Shown: positions 8,971 to 20,166 of the stretch, one piece after another
How positions within the stretch are numbered: position 1 is the first letter of the stretch
Layout of the letters: every line of letters begins with the position of its first letter
Assembly (NCBI GenBank): GCA_910592205.1
Contig: CAJVPJ010000550.1
Span: 1 to 22,072 of the forward strand
DNA from: Paraglomus occultum
Lineage: Eukaryota > Glomeromycota > Glomeromycetes > Paraglomerales > Paraglomeraceae
Length of the DNA: 22,072 nt
Direction: 5' to 3'
The notes under the pieces: generated by a model
Database searches by the model: none
Told to the model about the DNA's origin: nothing
What the model saw: only the letters and a program-made list of their open reading frames with translations
Program-made: the position numbers and the translations under genes

Positions 8971-10413
8971 CTAACAAGTCAAATTGAGCGATTGCATAAT
9001 CTCGATAAAAAGTTCTGTATACAAGGGATAATCGCCTGGCGACATGGAAATTTTCTTGAACCCGGTTGTCATTCGAATAACATCGAAATGGTTTATGACG
9101 TATGCCATGAGTTCCTCTTTTACGTCAGACCACTGCCATCCATACGAAAACAACACATCGTAAGCGTTCTCCTCGTTGATCTGCTGAATCAGAGCCTCTT
9201 TCGATCGCTGTCTGAGTTCTGTGATCAGATACTTGTCTGCAATCGTTAGCATCGAGAGTGCTGTCTCCAATGGAGTGGGCGAATCTTCAAATGGTGTTTG
9301 ATCTGTATATCTGTGGGAATCAATGGGTGATAAGATTGTTTATTAGAAAGACTGTTCCTCCCAATCACACGCAATGCAACGTTCTTGAATACTCACAAAA
9401 ACCTCAACATTTGTAAAAACGTTTCAGAATCAAAATCGGTTATTTCAAAGAAATGTTTGATGTTCGGATTCGCTTTATCGTTAACGGTCTGTTTCTTTTC
9501 AGCCCACTCGCTCGAAAGAGCTTGCTCAAAATATTTCGATCTCTTCTTCAAGATAGCACTCCTTGCATATATTTGTCGCCCCTTGACGCTAAATTGTACG
9601 TCTCCAACTTCCTTGTTATCTAATTCTGCTATCCATGCTTTCAACAAATTATAAGGTATGGTAGGTCTTTCAAGGATAACTGTGTCTGTAGTCAGAGTAT
9701 CCTCCGTGAAAAATGCACCAATAATGATAGTAGATGGTAATTCACTGCGCTTGAACGCATAAGGGTTTCCTACTGGTGCGGATGGTGTTGAGAAGCTTGG
9801 GAGAAGGTGCGAATTGATTGTAGGAGATAGGAATGTAGGACTGGTTGGTGAATCGAGTGGATCTAACGAATCCGATGTCGAGGCTGTGGAAATAATTCCT
9901 CTGGCCAACGATTTGAGTGATAAAAAGTCAGGAAGGAGAGTACTTTGGAATAGTATTCGACTGCCACTGATAGCGTGAATAGAGCACATTGTAAGTACAT
10001 CAAAGATTGGATGAGAAATATCGTCGTTTGAGTACTAATATAAACATTACCTTCTGCTCCCATCAACATCTCTGATGAATATTCTGATTGTAAGGTTTTC
10101 ACGCTTTTTCCATGATGCTGTCGAAATTTGTTCTTCAGCATTTAATATGGCTCGCAGGTATAAACCACAATATTCTGGATCCTTTTGTGATATCTGGTGT
10201 AGATAGAACATACAATTAGTAACAGCCAATAAAAGTGAAATATTTGCAGGAAAAGGCAATAGTATCAGGTTTCTTTACCGGCTCAAAGATAAGTTCCCAA
10301 TAATGACCAGAGGAAGTCACAAATGATGATGTAAATAGGGGTTCTGTGATTTCCAACGGATTAGATATTTTGAATTCAAATCGGCATTGTCCCGAGAATC
10401 CTGTGATAGACAT
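8971..10413 (-). CDS. MATH-BTB domain protein
   Basis: Four exons (10413-10279, 10193-10051, 9966-9397, 9310-8971) join to 395 residues, with introns of 85, 84 and 86 nt. Residues 8 to about 190 look like a MATH/TRAF-like sandwich: CRFEFKISNPLEI, SSGHYWELIFEP, CGLYLRAIL and NLTIRIFIRDVDG, with a Ser/Pro/Leu-rich insert (about 115-160) before the last strands. Residues 213 to about 320 are a BTB/POZ fold: GDVQFSVKGRQIYARSAIL, SKYFEQAL, FEITDFDSETFLQMLRFLY, then ALSMLTIADKYLI. The end (320-395) is a short BACK-like helical extension. Animal relatives of this kind (the SPOP group) are Cul3 ubiquitin-ligase adaptors that bind substrate through MATH; that role here is inference. Upstream of ATG 10413 an in-frame TAA supports the start. 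The second intron has a tandem acceptor (CAGTGGCAG) that would add or remove two residues. Confidence 0.85.
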
Positions 10414-11607
10414 TATGTTCGTCAAAAGATAAGCAAGCTTGGCAGTTTAGCCGAGTAGTCGTAGTGGTGGGCTATGCAAGAAAAAGAGAACAAAAGGATC
10501 AAGTTTTTCACATACCAGACAAATGATATTTATGTATCTTCTTGACTATTGTTATATTTGTTGCCCCTTTAGTATCACGACATTGTCAGCCTTTGATACT
10601 ATTGTTTGTCTTCCTAAACTGTAAACGTTTTAGTACCACCAGCTCTTGCCCGATCGAGATTAAAAATAAAAGTACAGATTGCAAAGGCGAGTTGCATTCT
10701 TTTGACATGTCGACTGCGCCACCTCGGCCATGAATTGGTAGAGCATGTCTTACGTAATGAGTTCTGGTGATATTCGGTGATATTCGGTGATATTCAGTTT
10801 CACCCGACAGTCACTTTTTGTAATGAATTTCACAATTCCTCTTTTAGGGGACAATCAAAAGATATTCGTTTTCCTACAAGGAATGTGTGCAATTTCTGTA
10901 ACATGCAAGCAACCCATTTGATTTGAATGCCAAATATTACTTGACCGTACACAGACGATCCTTGTAGTCTGTTTGTCCAAGCCGGGCATTCTGGTTAGGC
11001 CTGCCTCCAGTTGATATAAAGTCGTTACAAGTTGGAAGCAAGCCTTTGTATCGTAATAATAAATTCAAATATTTGTGCTGATCATATCCCAATAAACATT
11101 CTTTTGTACATGCACTTCTTCAACTATATATATTAATATACATATATATATATTAAAACCCCCCCCTCCCCAACTTTACTCTTTTTTCGTCATATTTATT
11201 TCATCCATTTTGTAAAAAGCCATTAGACAATATATTACTTCCGGGTATCATACAAAAAAATTTCAGCACATTTATGTTGAATGCATTCGCAAGAATTGCT
11301 TTGGTAAGCATTCAAAGTTATTTGGAAGGGTTGATATATGGCGACTGCCTTTTTAAAGGCTTTTTAAATAACCAGCTGTTGGCATTTCTAGTAAAAAGAA
11401 AAAAAAGAAAAAACGTACCATTGAAGCATATATATCTTGACGATATAGATTGTAATTATCAGTTAGCATAGACTCTTTCCTCATAAGAGAGGACATAGAC
11501 AAAGGTGGGTCAAACAGTAAGTTGTCTGCGCATAGTACATTTCCTGAATTCCTGGTCGAATGAGCTGACAAAACTTGTCCCATTAGTTAATATACATAGC
11601 ATTGAAG
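10414..11607. other. divergent intergenic region between MATH-BTB and RA-PH genes
   Basis: This holds the promoters of both flanking genes. No supported coding sequence was found. A possible 5' UTR intron of the MATH-BTB gene (minus-strand GTATGT ending in a pyrimidine run and CATAG) lies around 10460-10515. GGTGATATTC occurs three times in tandem at 10766-10795. A TA-rich stretch followed by a C-run lies at about 11120-11170. Confidence 0.5.
10766..10795 (+). repeat. 10-bp tandem repeat, three perfect copies
   Basis: GGTGATATTC is repeated three times without mismatch in the MATH-BTB/RA-PH intergenic region. No function is evident. Confidence 0.9.
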
Positions 11608-14600
11608 ATGACAGATTTAGATAAAATACTCGGTGAATTGCAACTGGAAGTGGAAGAACTCACTGCGGTATGAAATAGCCTTGTTGTTGTATTCGTATTA
11701 GGCACTCGTATATATATTTATGTTGAAACTTTGAAACATGTATTTGATAGGATCTCGAGCGCAGTGCCAGTCAAGAACAGATGCAAGAATATTCATTTAA
11801 TAAGGATCGAGACTCTCAAGAAAGTCAATATTCATTAATAACATCAACGACCAACTCTAGTGTTATGTCCACTGACTCGTCGGGAACTTCACCAGACAAA
11901 GAACGTCACACCGATCATTCCTTCGAATTTAGTATAGAATTAATGCAAGAAGAACTGATCAAGTTAAACTCAAGTCTCAATAAACGCCCAACCTATGCCT
12001 CTACTAATCCACAATCTTCACAAACGCAATTCAACGTATCCCCCTCAAACGCTGATATTGGACTTCAAAAGTCATCTCATCCCCGCCTGCCAGCTCTCCA
12101 AACAATATTTTCATCCACCATATCAAGCCCCGGACAATCTACAGCCTCCTCACCTATATCAGCATCAACCACAACGACTTCCTCTCCAGTATCTCCAAAT
12201 GGCGATAACAATGTCTTCCGGAATATTGGAAAAAATACAGACAATACATCTCCTGATGCTTTGGTTCCTAATATAACGGCTTTGGCCGGTTTCGGGTCGA
12301 TATCACCTGCGGAAAGTCCACCCATATCATTAACCTCGTCTCCGAGATTAGGTGCTCGTACCGTTTCCACTCTTTGGAATGACAGCGAGGATGAAAGTGA
12401 AAACGAAAGCGATTCTGACTCATCTTCTGATAGTGAATCAGAGACTGATAGTGACGATAGCGGTAGCAGCGATTTCAACCCACTATCGTTATCTCGAAAA
12501 CGAGTGTCAAAACCCGTTTCAGATAAGTCAGGCGATGCAGCGAATACAAACAGAATAAGGCGAAGTGTAACAAATGGACATAGACAGTCTCCGCCAAACA
12601 GAGGAGCGTCGCCTGCACCTAGTCCGAATAATTCTTCGAACCAGACAGCTGTAACTCCAACTGGTGCAAAAATCACAAGAAAAGGGACTACCGCTCGCGG
12701 TTTAGGGAGTAGAGTCAGAGTAAAACCAGCATCGCAACCATCGTCTGCAAGATTATCAAAAGACCCTCTCCCTCCAACTCCTGTACTGCCCAAATCTTAC
12801 ATTGATAGTGAAAAAGAGCCAAATCGAATTCGTGAACAAGAAGTGGATTCACGTCAATCTCTTCCGCGTGGACGAGTTGCTGACAACTACACCAAAGGGC
12901 GTTCTAAATCTCGTGATCCTACGTACGATAGAGAATCGTCTAATCCAAGCACACGGGGTCGTGAATTGGAAGCAAGAGACCCCAATAAATATCAGGGTCA
13001 ACGAAAATCTACAGAAAGACGCTCTGTCACTTCAGAAAACGACCCAAGACAGCTTTCCGGACGTCGTGCATCTCCAACGCGGGGACGGCCAATCGATAGA
13101 AACGATCGCTTAACCGATAGAAGCGATCGCCCAAGCGATAGAAGCGACCGCCATCATCCAAACGACGACACAACGGTATCGAGATCTCGTTCTGTCAATC
13201 GCGATCAAGGGAATCGTGGGCGATCTAGGTCGCTTGCTCGAAACTCTTCACCAAAGCCCAGCCGTCCGCTCAATCAATCTCGTTCTCGTACGCGCGATGA
13301 TGACAGAGGTCGCTCTGGCGATCGCTCAACCAACGTTGAGCGTAGTCGATCCAAGTCTCAATCCCGTGTCAATGGCAAATCTCGAACACCAGGCGGAGAA
13401 GTTATTGATATGGATTTTGAGAAAGAGAGGGATAAGGTCCTGGAGCGGAATAAAAATAGCGAAAATAAAGAAAAGTCGATAGAGAGAAGCAAAACACGTA
13501 GAGAGAAGAAATCTGAACAGGCTGATAAAGAAATCAAGGTAGGTTTTTTGTAATTAAAAACGGTTTTATTATTGGGTGATGTGGAGAGAACTATCTATTT
13601 TTGCTAACATGATTTGATCTATCAGATTACGACAAGAATTTACATTGGTGATATCCGTCAGTTCAAGACTCTTGCATTGACTTCAAAGATGAATGCACTT
13701 TCCGTTCTCAAGTATTTAAAACGAAAGCAAGCTGTTCCGGATAGCGATGAATGGACGCTGTTTGAATTGGTTAATGATTTGGGATTGGAACGACCATTGC
13801 GAGATTGGGAAATAGTAACCAATGTTATCAATACGTGGGACACTTCTCGCACTACTAATGCGCTAGTATGTAAGACGTATGCTTACAGACACACGTTGAC
13901 CGTCGAGGTAATGAACTTTTTTATACCGTCGTTGGTTAATTTCGGTGTTAATGAGCCTGAAAAGAGAAAAGTATTGAGATTTGATTTAAATTCGTAGGGC
14001 TTGAACAACGGCGTACCTCCATTGTTTGGATGGCTTCACCTTAAATTAAGAAAGAATAAGTGGGAGAAACGATACATTTATCTTCGAGACGGGGCGATAT
14101 ATCACGCTAAAGATGCAAAGGTAAATGTCAGTTTTCTGTGAAGGGAAAGGCAAACATACGTTGATACATTTACCATGTAGATGCTTGCGAAGCCTTGTTA
14201 AATAGTGGTATATGACAAGTCATTGACTCTTGTTTGAATTTATTTAGGGAGGAAACGAGACTTTTCTCTGTACTATCGCATCGTTTGATGTGTATACAAT
14301 AACGAAACCGCTCAAGAGGGCACCGACAAAGTTTGCATTTGCTTTAAAATCTCAGGATAGAGTAACAATGTTTGAAAGCCCGGAACAGGACTATGTACAC
14401 TTTCTTTGTGCGGAGCATATGGAAAAGATGAAAGATTGGGTACTAAGTATACGAAATGCAAAGGTACATCACATTTTAATATGTACTCGAAATAGTGTAT
14501 ATAATGTATAGCATTGGTTTCTCACGTTTGCGCCATATTTTGTCAATAGGCACAATTATTACTGGAAGAAAGACCGGAATTATTCCAAGCTTGCGTGGCA

Positions 14601-15647
14601 AAAGAAGACATATTGTCACCAACTGTCACATCTCCGCAATCAGACAAGACGGCGGGATTGGCAAAGGGGTCGAATAATGAAGGCTTTCAAACAAATGGTG
14701 AAGGAGTAACCTCCTCAGCATCAGACCAATGGGCTACGCTTCGTCGTGCAGTCAGATACCAGCCTGGTAAATCTAGTCGGAAATTTGACTTTTCCGACAA
14801 TGCTGTATCAGTTCCGCCTGCCGTTGGCGATGATGGTAACAAGAAATCAGAAGCAAACAATGGAAATTTTGACGCGGCAGTATTTAAACCAGGCTCATTA
14901 CTATCATACGATGAAAAGAACCCTCCGTTGAAGCAAGTAGAACAAGAAGAAGTCTCTTGGGCCAAAGGATCCCTCCTGGCTTCAAGTGACGCTATTAATG
15001 AGCAGAAAGAAAAAGAACGAAGAGAAGAGCGATGGAAAGAGCGAGAAAGAGCAGGGAATGGCACGACGTTAGTTCACCTCAATAATGGCGTTCAGTTTAA
15101 TAAAGGTTCATTACTTGACAAATCCCGTTCGGACAATGCACCATCTCACAATGGTACATTCCTTAATATCCATGAAGAGCGAACGTTCTCGAAAGGCTCA
15201 TTGTTGGCCCAAAAGAAAAAGTCTGTTGAAAACCTATCTTCAAACCGCTCGCGATCCGAACGACAACCTAATGGACCGCTGCTCTCAATTGATCATCCTA
15301 CACATCATCAATCGCGCTCTCAAACTGGGTTCACCACTCATTCTGGAAACGGGCCTCTTTTGACTTTAGATCTACCGCCTTCGCAGCACCGGACTCCACA
15401 TAACGTGATATCTCCCACGTCTCCTGGAAGCACTCTCTTACAGTTAGATCTTAAGCATGATGCTCAGCATACATTGGCACTCAGGAGCAAGGATATTAAG
15501 CCGCTGGTCAGTTTTGTACCCGGGGAGAAATCGGAAGGCAGGGAGACCAAGAGAGAGCAAGGGAAAACTTTGGTTACATTTAATAACGGAAAGGAAGGAT
15601 ATGATGATAATGAGTATAGCAGTGAGGCAGAATCTACGGATGAATAA
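11608..15647 (+). CDS. RA-PH domain adaptor protein with disordered ends
   Basis: Six exons (11608-11667, 11751-13538, 13626-13907, 13998-14120, 14248-14463, 14550-15647) join to 1188 residues; introns are 83-127 nt. Residues 1-20 and the segment near 75 (FEFSIELMQEELIKLNSSL) are predicted short helices. The rest to about 616 is disordered: Ser/Thr-rich, then an acidic Ser/Asp/Glu run, then Arg/Ser/Asp-rich with RSRS and DRSDR repeats. An RA domain spans about 617-712 (TRIYIGDIRQFKTLAL, DEWTLFELVNDLGLERPL, DWEIV). A PH domain follows, about 718-823 (PLFGWLHLKLRKNKWEKRYIYL, ending in the conserved Trp of MKDWVLSIRNA). The RA-PH tandem is the arrangement of the MRL and Grb7/10/14 families, where it links Ras-type GTPases and phosphoinositides. 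The tail carries four G-S-L-L motifs (935-1042) and three related LL-x-[IL]-D motifs (1065-1123). Ras binding and membrane recruitment are inferred. Confidence 0.85.
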
Positions 15648-15759
15648 AATTAGGAATCGATAACAGGTGTCGATTGCTATCACTTGTATTTATTAATTAT
15701 TGTTTATAAAGTCATCATTTCACTACAATTTGTTTATTTACTTATTCTTTCAAGCAAAC

Positions 15760-15765
15760 AATAAA
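15760..15765 (+). terminator. poly(A) signal of the RA-PH gene
   Basis: AATAAA lies 113 nt after the TAA stop of the RA-PH gene. Confidence 0.55.
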
Positions 15766-15794
15766 ACTGCATTCAAGTTGTGCATTGTAATGAT

Positions 15795-16470
15795 AAGCGT
15801 TGAATGTTTCGGCCTGCTATTGGGCTAGCAATGTTGTTCACAAAAGTCAAGAATTTATGCAGTTACGGAAAATTCCATTTTGATGGACGTTGGTTCCGTG
15901 TCAAATGGCACGTCATTTAATTGATTCTTCGCGACCTGCATCCGGTATGCTACATGAATACATTTGATTATACATCGGTATCGCTGTTGTCTTTATTATA
16001 ATTGGCATCTCACTACCGTTGTCATTCTGCTGACGTGGGAGAATTATGCTGAGGAGAATTCCACGATGATTCTATTTCACTAACATGTGTATTGTCATTG
16101 TCATGTATAACAATGTTCCCACCATGAAGGTCAATACACTAATCCAATCTTACGAGTGCCATAATTATGGGTCTTGTGTGACTCCACATATGCATTTGGC
16201 ATGATTTCTGAACCGTTAAATGAGAAACAAATACTAAATATCGATTTAATTAATACTGCCAATTCTGCAATTATTGCTTACCTCGGTGATAAATAATTCC
16301 GGCATTTCATAACACTTAAACAATTGTTTTTGCATAAATGAATATTTTCTAGATTTTGCGGTATAAAATGTTCCGTAACCACCAGATCCGATCTCTTTGA
16401 TGTCATTAAGTCGTCGTACTGCATGTACTTTATACTTTATTGTTTCTATCCAATAATGAGTGTACGTCAT
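15795..16470 (-). pseudogene. decayed protein kinase (TKL-like) gene
   Basis: The minus strand carries kinase landmarks in the right order but in broken frames. From 16470 there is an N-lobe with the Gly-rich loop IGSGGYGTFYTAK (about 16390-16350) and LFITE followed by a plausible GTAAGC donor. Around 16190 a CGVTQDP piece resembles the beta4-beta5 region of Rhizophagus kinases. Near 16112-16135 the catalytic loop reads IDLHGGNIV, just after an in-frame stop, followed by HVSEIESSW. Near 15830-15810 a C-stop-PNSRP stretch matches the subdomain XI C-W...P..RP motif, with the Trp codon now TAG. The N-lobe lysine region and the DFG region are not recognisable, and the lobe between CGVTQDP and the catalytic loop is mostly deleted. 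TKL-type kinases of this kind are strongly expanded in Glomeromycotina, so a dead copy is expected. Confidence 0.7.
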
Positions 16471-17602
16471 GGTAGAACATTAAATGATATTTCCGAATAG
16501 CCGGCCCCTAATTATCCAAACATTGTCGGGTGTTAATATCTCCGGGTATGCTATTTGAACAGTCGAGTCGTTACAAACTATATCGATAATACATACGTTA
16601 ATAATACTATAAAACCGCCCAATAATGAAAATAAGTGACACGGTTTATATCAAAAAGCATTGTTATTGGGAACAGAGCATGTTCATTACTTTTTTTATTC
16701 TGCGTTTACAGGTTAGCCAAGACACCACGCTCAAGTCATCTGATTTTGTCATTGGCATATTGAGGCTATAAAGTAGTTGCGTGTTAGTTAGGGGATATCA
16801 TAAATTTAAAATAAATCGATTCTCAAGTTTCTTAGCTGTAAGCTGTTTTTTGTGACGTACACTTTCAATTTTACTGAATTAGTCGTGTTTGTATCCACAC
16901 GCTTCTGTAAAAACAAACACTTTATAATTTACAAACGCGTTTCTATGTTACAAATGCTGATGTCATACGGAGAGCGTTTACCATAACTTGTTATTCATAT
17001 GACGAGAGACAACCACCATTGCATTGACTATTGTTGTTAAGCCATTGAAATATGTTTGTGAAAGCATATCTACTAGAATTCTGTTAAGGAACGCATACTT
17101 ATGGGCTTACTATTTTATTTTGAACAATAGCATTTAGTTTGTTGAATTTTCTATCAACATTAATATTAAAAAGGTACAGTATAATCGTATCGTTTATACG
17201 AGCGCTTTGAGCGCTGTGAGTATTGTAACAAGTTATGTGCTAGAATGCTTTAACGTATCCCTATATAATAGTTCTACCGAAAAGCATATTCAAATTGTGG
17301 TGACGACGCATATCAAACTATACTTATCAAGACGTATTCCAAGCTCTTCAGACAAAAACCACACTTCTAACGCTGGCATAACCCAATAGGGAAAGAATTG
17401 CGAAACCGAGAATAATAATTGTCAATTTGGGAACATTGCTTCTAATTTCTGCATATTATCATATGTGCAGTTAGGAAAGTGAAGATTCAAAACTGTTTGC
17501 ATTTGTGAAATTAATCATCGAACAAAAAACTGTTGTTGCGCACCAGCCTATGAACTTGGCTATTTGAAAGTTTGGTTTTGTGGTATAATAATGTTTGCAA
17601 TT
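16471..17602. other. intergenic region, no gene seen
   Basis: AT-rich sequence without a supported gene on either strand. A minus-strand frame near 17415-17345 encodes a hydrophobic stretch (LTIIILGFAILSLLGYA) that could be a relic membrane helix, but it has no start and no clear splice partner. Confidence 0.4.
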
Positions 17603-18326
17603 TCACACATATAACAACTTACAATCAATCATCGAAAACTGCGGATCTTTGACTGCAGAACTACACGTAGAGTAGTAAAAGTCTGCTGCATGACAAAAAT
17701 TTAGGAGACATAGGCGAGATTCGCCACTCGGGTGATACACCTTTGCAATTGCAGGAGGAAACCAATAATGCAATGCCGAAGCAAGAGACAAATAAAAATG
17801 GTCGAATCTTTAAATTAAACGTAAATATTAAATACCATTTTGATTAATACTATCGAAGATTGCACTGCTACCCTGTACATTACTAAATGAATCTGACGGT
17901 TTATCATCGAACTTACCAGTTGCTGTTGAAGCAATTGTAAGAAGCCGATCGTAAGCATAACTTCTTATTCAGCATACATCAGACAATAAATAAGAGAGAG
18001 CAGTAACATCGCTTACTCAGACATTTTCTCTAATATTGGTTTGTATATCGAACAGTGGATGCTAAAACTTGCAAATATCAATATGTGGGAATTATTGGTC
18101 AGCTATTTTCACTACACGTTGATACATACCATTTTCGATCATCTGTGTTCCTTGTCTCAGACTCTTCTATAACAACAAAGAGTCGATGCTGGTATGCTGA
18201 CCTAACCCCAACCGAACTAGCTGCTGCGACCAGTTCTGAAACGATTGCCTTATTGTCATATACAAAATTGATTCCTATTGAACAGTCAATTCCAGGAAAT
18301 TTGCCAAGTACATGGAACATCGTCAT
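17603..18326 (-). other. unresolved coding-like stretches, possible gene or relic
   Basis: Several minus-strand segments look coding but could not be joined. One runs from ATG 18326 to a GTATGT donor at 18129 and encodes 65 residues, including KFPGIDCSIGINFVYDNK and SVGVRSAYQHRLFVVIEES. Another, near 17950-17925, reads MLTIGFLQLLQQQL before GTAAGT and can be joined in frame to GSSAIFDSINQN. A third, about 17800-17618, contains ALHYWFPPAIAKVYHPSGES and a Cys-rich part ending before GTAAGT. Phases between these pieces do not agree in any model I tried. I recognise no family. It may be a gene with further unseen exons or a decayed one. The overlapping plus-strand frame 18055-18345 appears to be its shadow. 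Confidence 0.3.
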
Positions 18327-18663
18327 TGTTTGTACTATACAGTAAGTTTTGTATCGTTTTGAAGCCAATGATCGTTGATCGTAATGATTGTAACTTACTC
18401 CAAAAAGACTTGATGACAAATCGCAACAAGTATCGCTATAAACTTATAGTTCGATAACTAGTACATTATGATTTTACATATGTAACTTTAGCTCAAACTA
18501 AAGTTTTATAGCAACGATGCATTTCAATCGATCATTACTTTTTTGGGAAGCGCATCAAAACGATACCGAATCATTGTTTCTTAGTATGTGCAAACAATAG
18601 AAATTTTCGAAAAATTGCTGTTTCATACATTTTCTGGTGAATCAGACAAAGGCGAATGTATTG

Positions 18664-19153
18664 TCAAGCCAGGATTTTCTTCATCATCAAGATAGAATCA
18701 TATTCCATTCCTTCAGTTATGGTATCTTTTAGTTTTGCTGCCACTCATGTAATTTTGCTTCGGTTAGGCGCCAACTGATCGTATACGTTATATGCCTGCT
18801 GTTGCCACTAATCCGCAGCTTCAATTTCTTCGTATATTTTATCCGAGATTTGAAAAGCAATGTTGATTCAATCATAGCCCCCTATCTGCTTTTTTCACTT
18901 CCGTTGAACAGTTCTGTTCCACACATTGTTAAATTCCAATTATGTCGGCATACTCCAATACTAACTCAATAGTGTCATTCTTAACTACTTGATAGGTGTG
19001 GTGTCGTTCGGTAGTCTCCCTTAGCATGTTTAGCAATGTTTGGTTCCAGCCGCTTTGATTATGCTTAGTTTGATCTCTACTATTTACTATATCACGATAT
19101 CGAGTAGTAAAAAGATCGATGTGATAAAAAAAGTGTTTGGGGATAACATACAC
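18664..19153 (-). pseudogene. decayed unidentified coding stretch
   Basis: The minus strand from 19153 to 18929 is open (contains NQTLLNMLRETTERHHTYQ and NDTIELVLEYADIIGI). After a break, another frame from about 18870 to 18664 reads through two stop codons as ISDKIYEEIEAAD-stop-WQQQAYNVYDQLAPN and then AAKLKDTITEGMEYDSI. The protein-like composition and helix-like spacing suggest a former coding region. No family was recognised, and chance cannot be excluded. Confidence 0.3.
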
Positions 19154-20101
19154 TAAATTATTAAGAAAAAACTACAAATTTGCCTTACTTAATCTTTTTG
19201 TTGTGTTCCTGAAACTTTCCTTTGTTCGAGTGAACGACGATAGTGACAAGCCTTTGTTACGCAAATGTTGACTGACACTGTTCACTATCTTTACTTGGAG
19301 TAAAAATAGTGTCCGTTTCTTCTTTTTTTTTTTTTCTCTTTTTTTTTCTGTTTGCAAGATAATACTGTATCTGGTTAGGATCTAGACAAATATGGAATGT
19401 AGGATACACGAAAAGATTTAGAACATGTATGTAGAATTAAGCATAACAATAAAACCATTATTTATTGTACAACTTGGATGCACTGCGCAGCAGTCAATCA
19501 TATGCTTAGTCAACTGACTGTGCTGCGGATGAAGATATATTACCTATTTTTTTACTTATTATAGATTAATTTTATATTATAAAAAATATAGAAAGAGTTA
19601 ATAAACCATATTCAATACTCGTCATTGATAATATAACGTAGAGGCAACTGTACTTATAGCGTCGATATATATCATTCATGTTATCATACGAACATTAACT
19701 CCGTACGTATCTGTTGTGTAATCTATAAAGAACACCAATAAAACCATACGAAATTACATCATAAACTTGATATACATACAAACGCCAATACCTCCAATAA
19801 CAAGAACGAGTCGTTGTTCTTTACGTGTGGAGCTTTACAATATTTTATATTGTTTTTATTATATACACGTATTTGTAAGATTGCACGTGCTGTGTTGTTG
19901 ACACACGGGTTTCGTGTATTTCCGGAATGTCATGTGAGTATCCCTGTAAATATGCTAGTACGTGTAGACGGCACAGTAAAGTTCATCTTTTTTCCAAAGC
20001 GAAAAGGAAGGCAAACTACTCGTTCTAATGGGCAAGGTAATAATACTAACAAATTTGACTGATCAGAGGTCTATTCTATCGAGCTGTTGGGCTTTCCTCG
20101 C
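19154..20101. other. intergenic region with pyrimidine tract, no gene seen
   Basis: A T-rich tract lies at about 19317-19350. An imperfect hairpin (CGCAGCAGTCA at 19486-19496 pairing with TGACTGTGCTGCG at 19515-19527, with a two-base bulge) lies nearby. A plus-strand frame at 19814-20062 has no start context, motif or splice partner that convinces me. Confidence 0.4.
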
Positions 20102-20108
20102 TATAAAT
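20102..20108 (+). promoter_or_regulatory. TATA box of the RRM gene
   Basis: TATAAAT starts 65 nt before the proposed ATG at 20167, consistent with a short 5' UTR. Confidence 0.4.
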
Positions 20109-20166
20109 ACCATCTATCAATACTTTATCCGCTGATAATGTTATGATTATTATATTAACCGTATTT

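Noticed and set aside
12077-12793. Minus-strand 238-codon frame inside the RA-PH gene
   Set aside because: It is antisense to a Ser/Thr/Pro-rich exon that fits a six-exon model with intact RA and PH domains. The frame has no recognisable domain of its own.
18055-18345. Plus-strand 96-codon frame
   Set aside because: It overlaps a minus-strand stretch with a better coding character and a GTATGT donor. The plus frame shows no splice partners or motif.
19814-20062. Plus-strand 82-codon frame upstream of the RRM gene
   Set aside because: It has no homology I recognise. The RRM gene already has an ATG and TATA box downstream, and joining the frame to RRM exon 1 gives no better protein.
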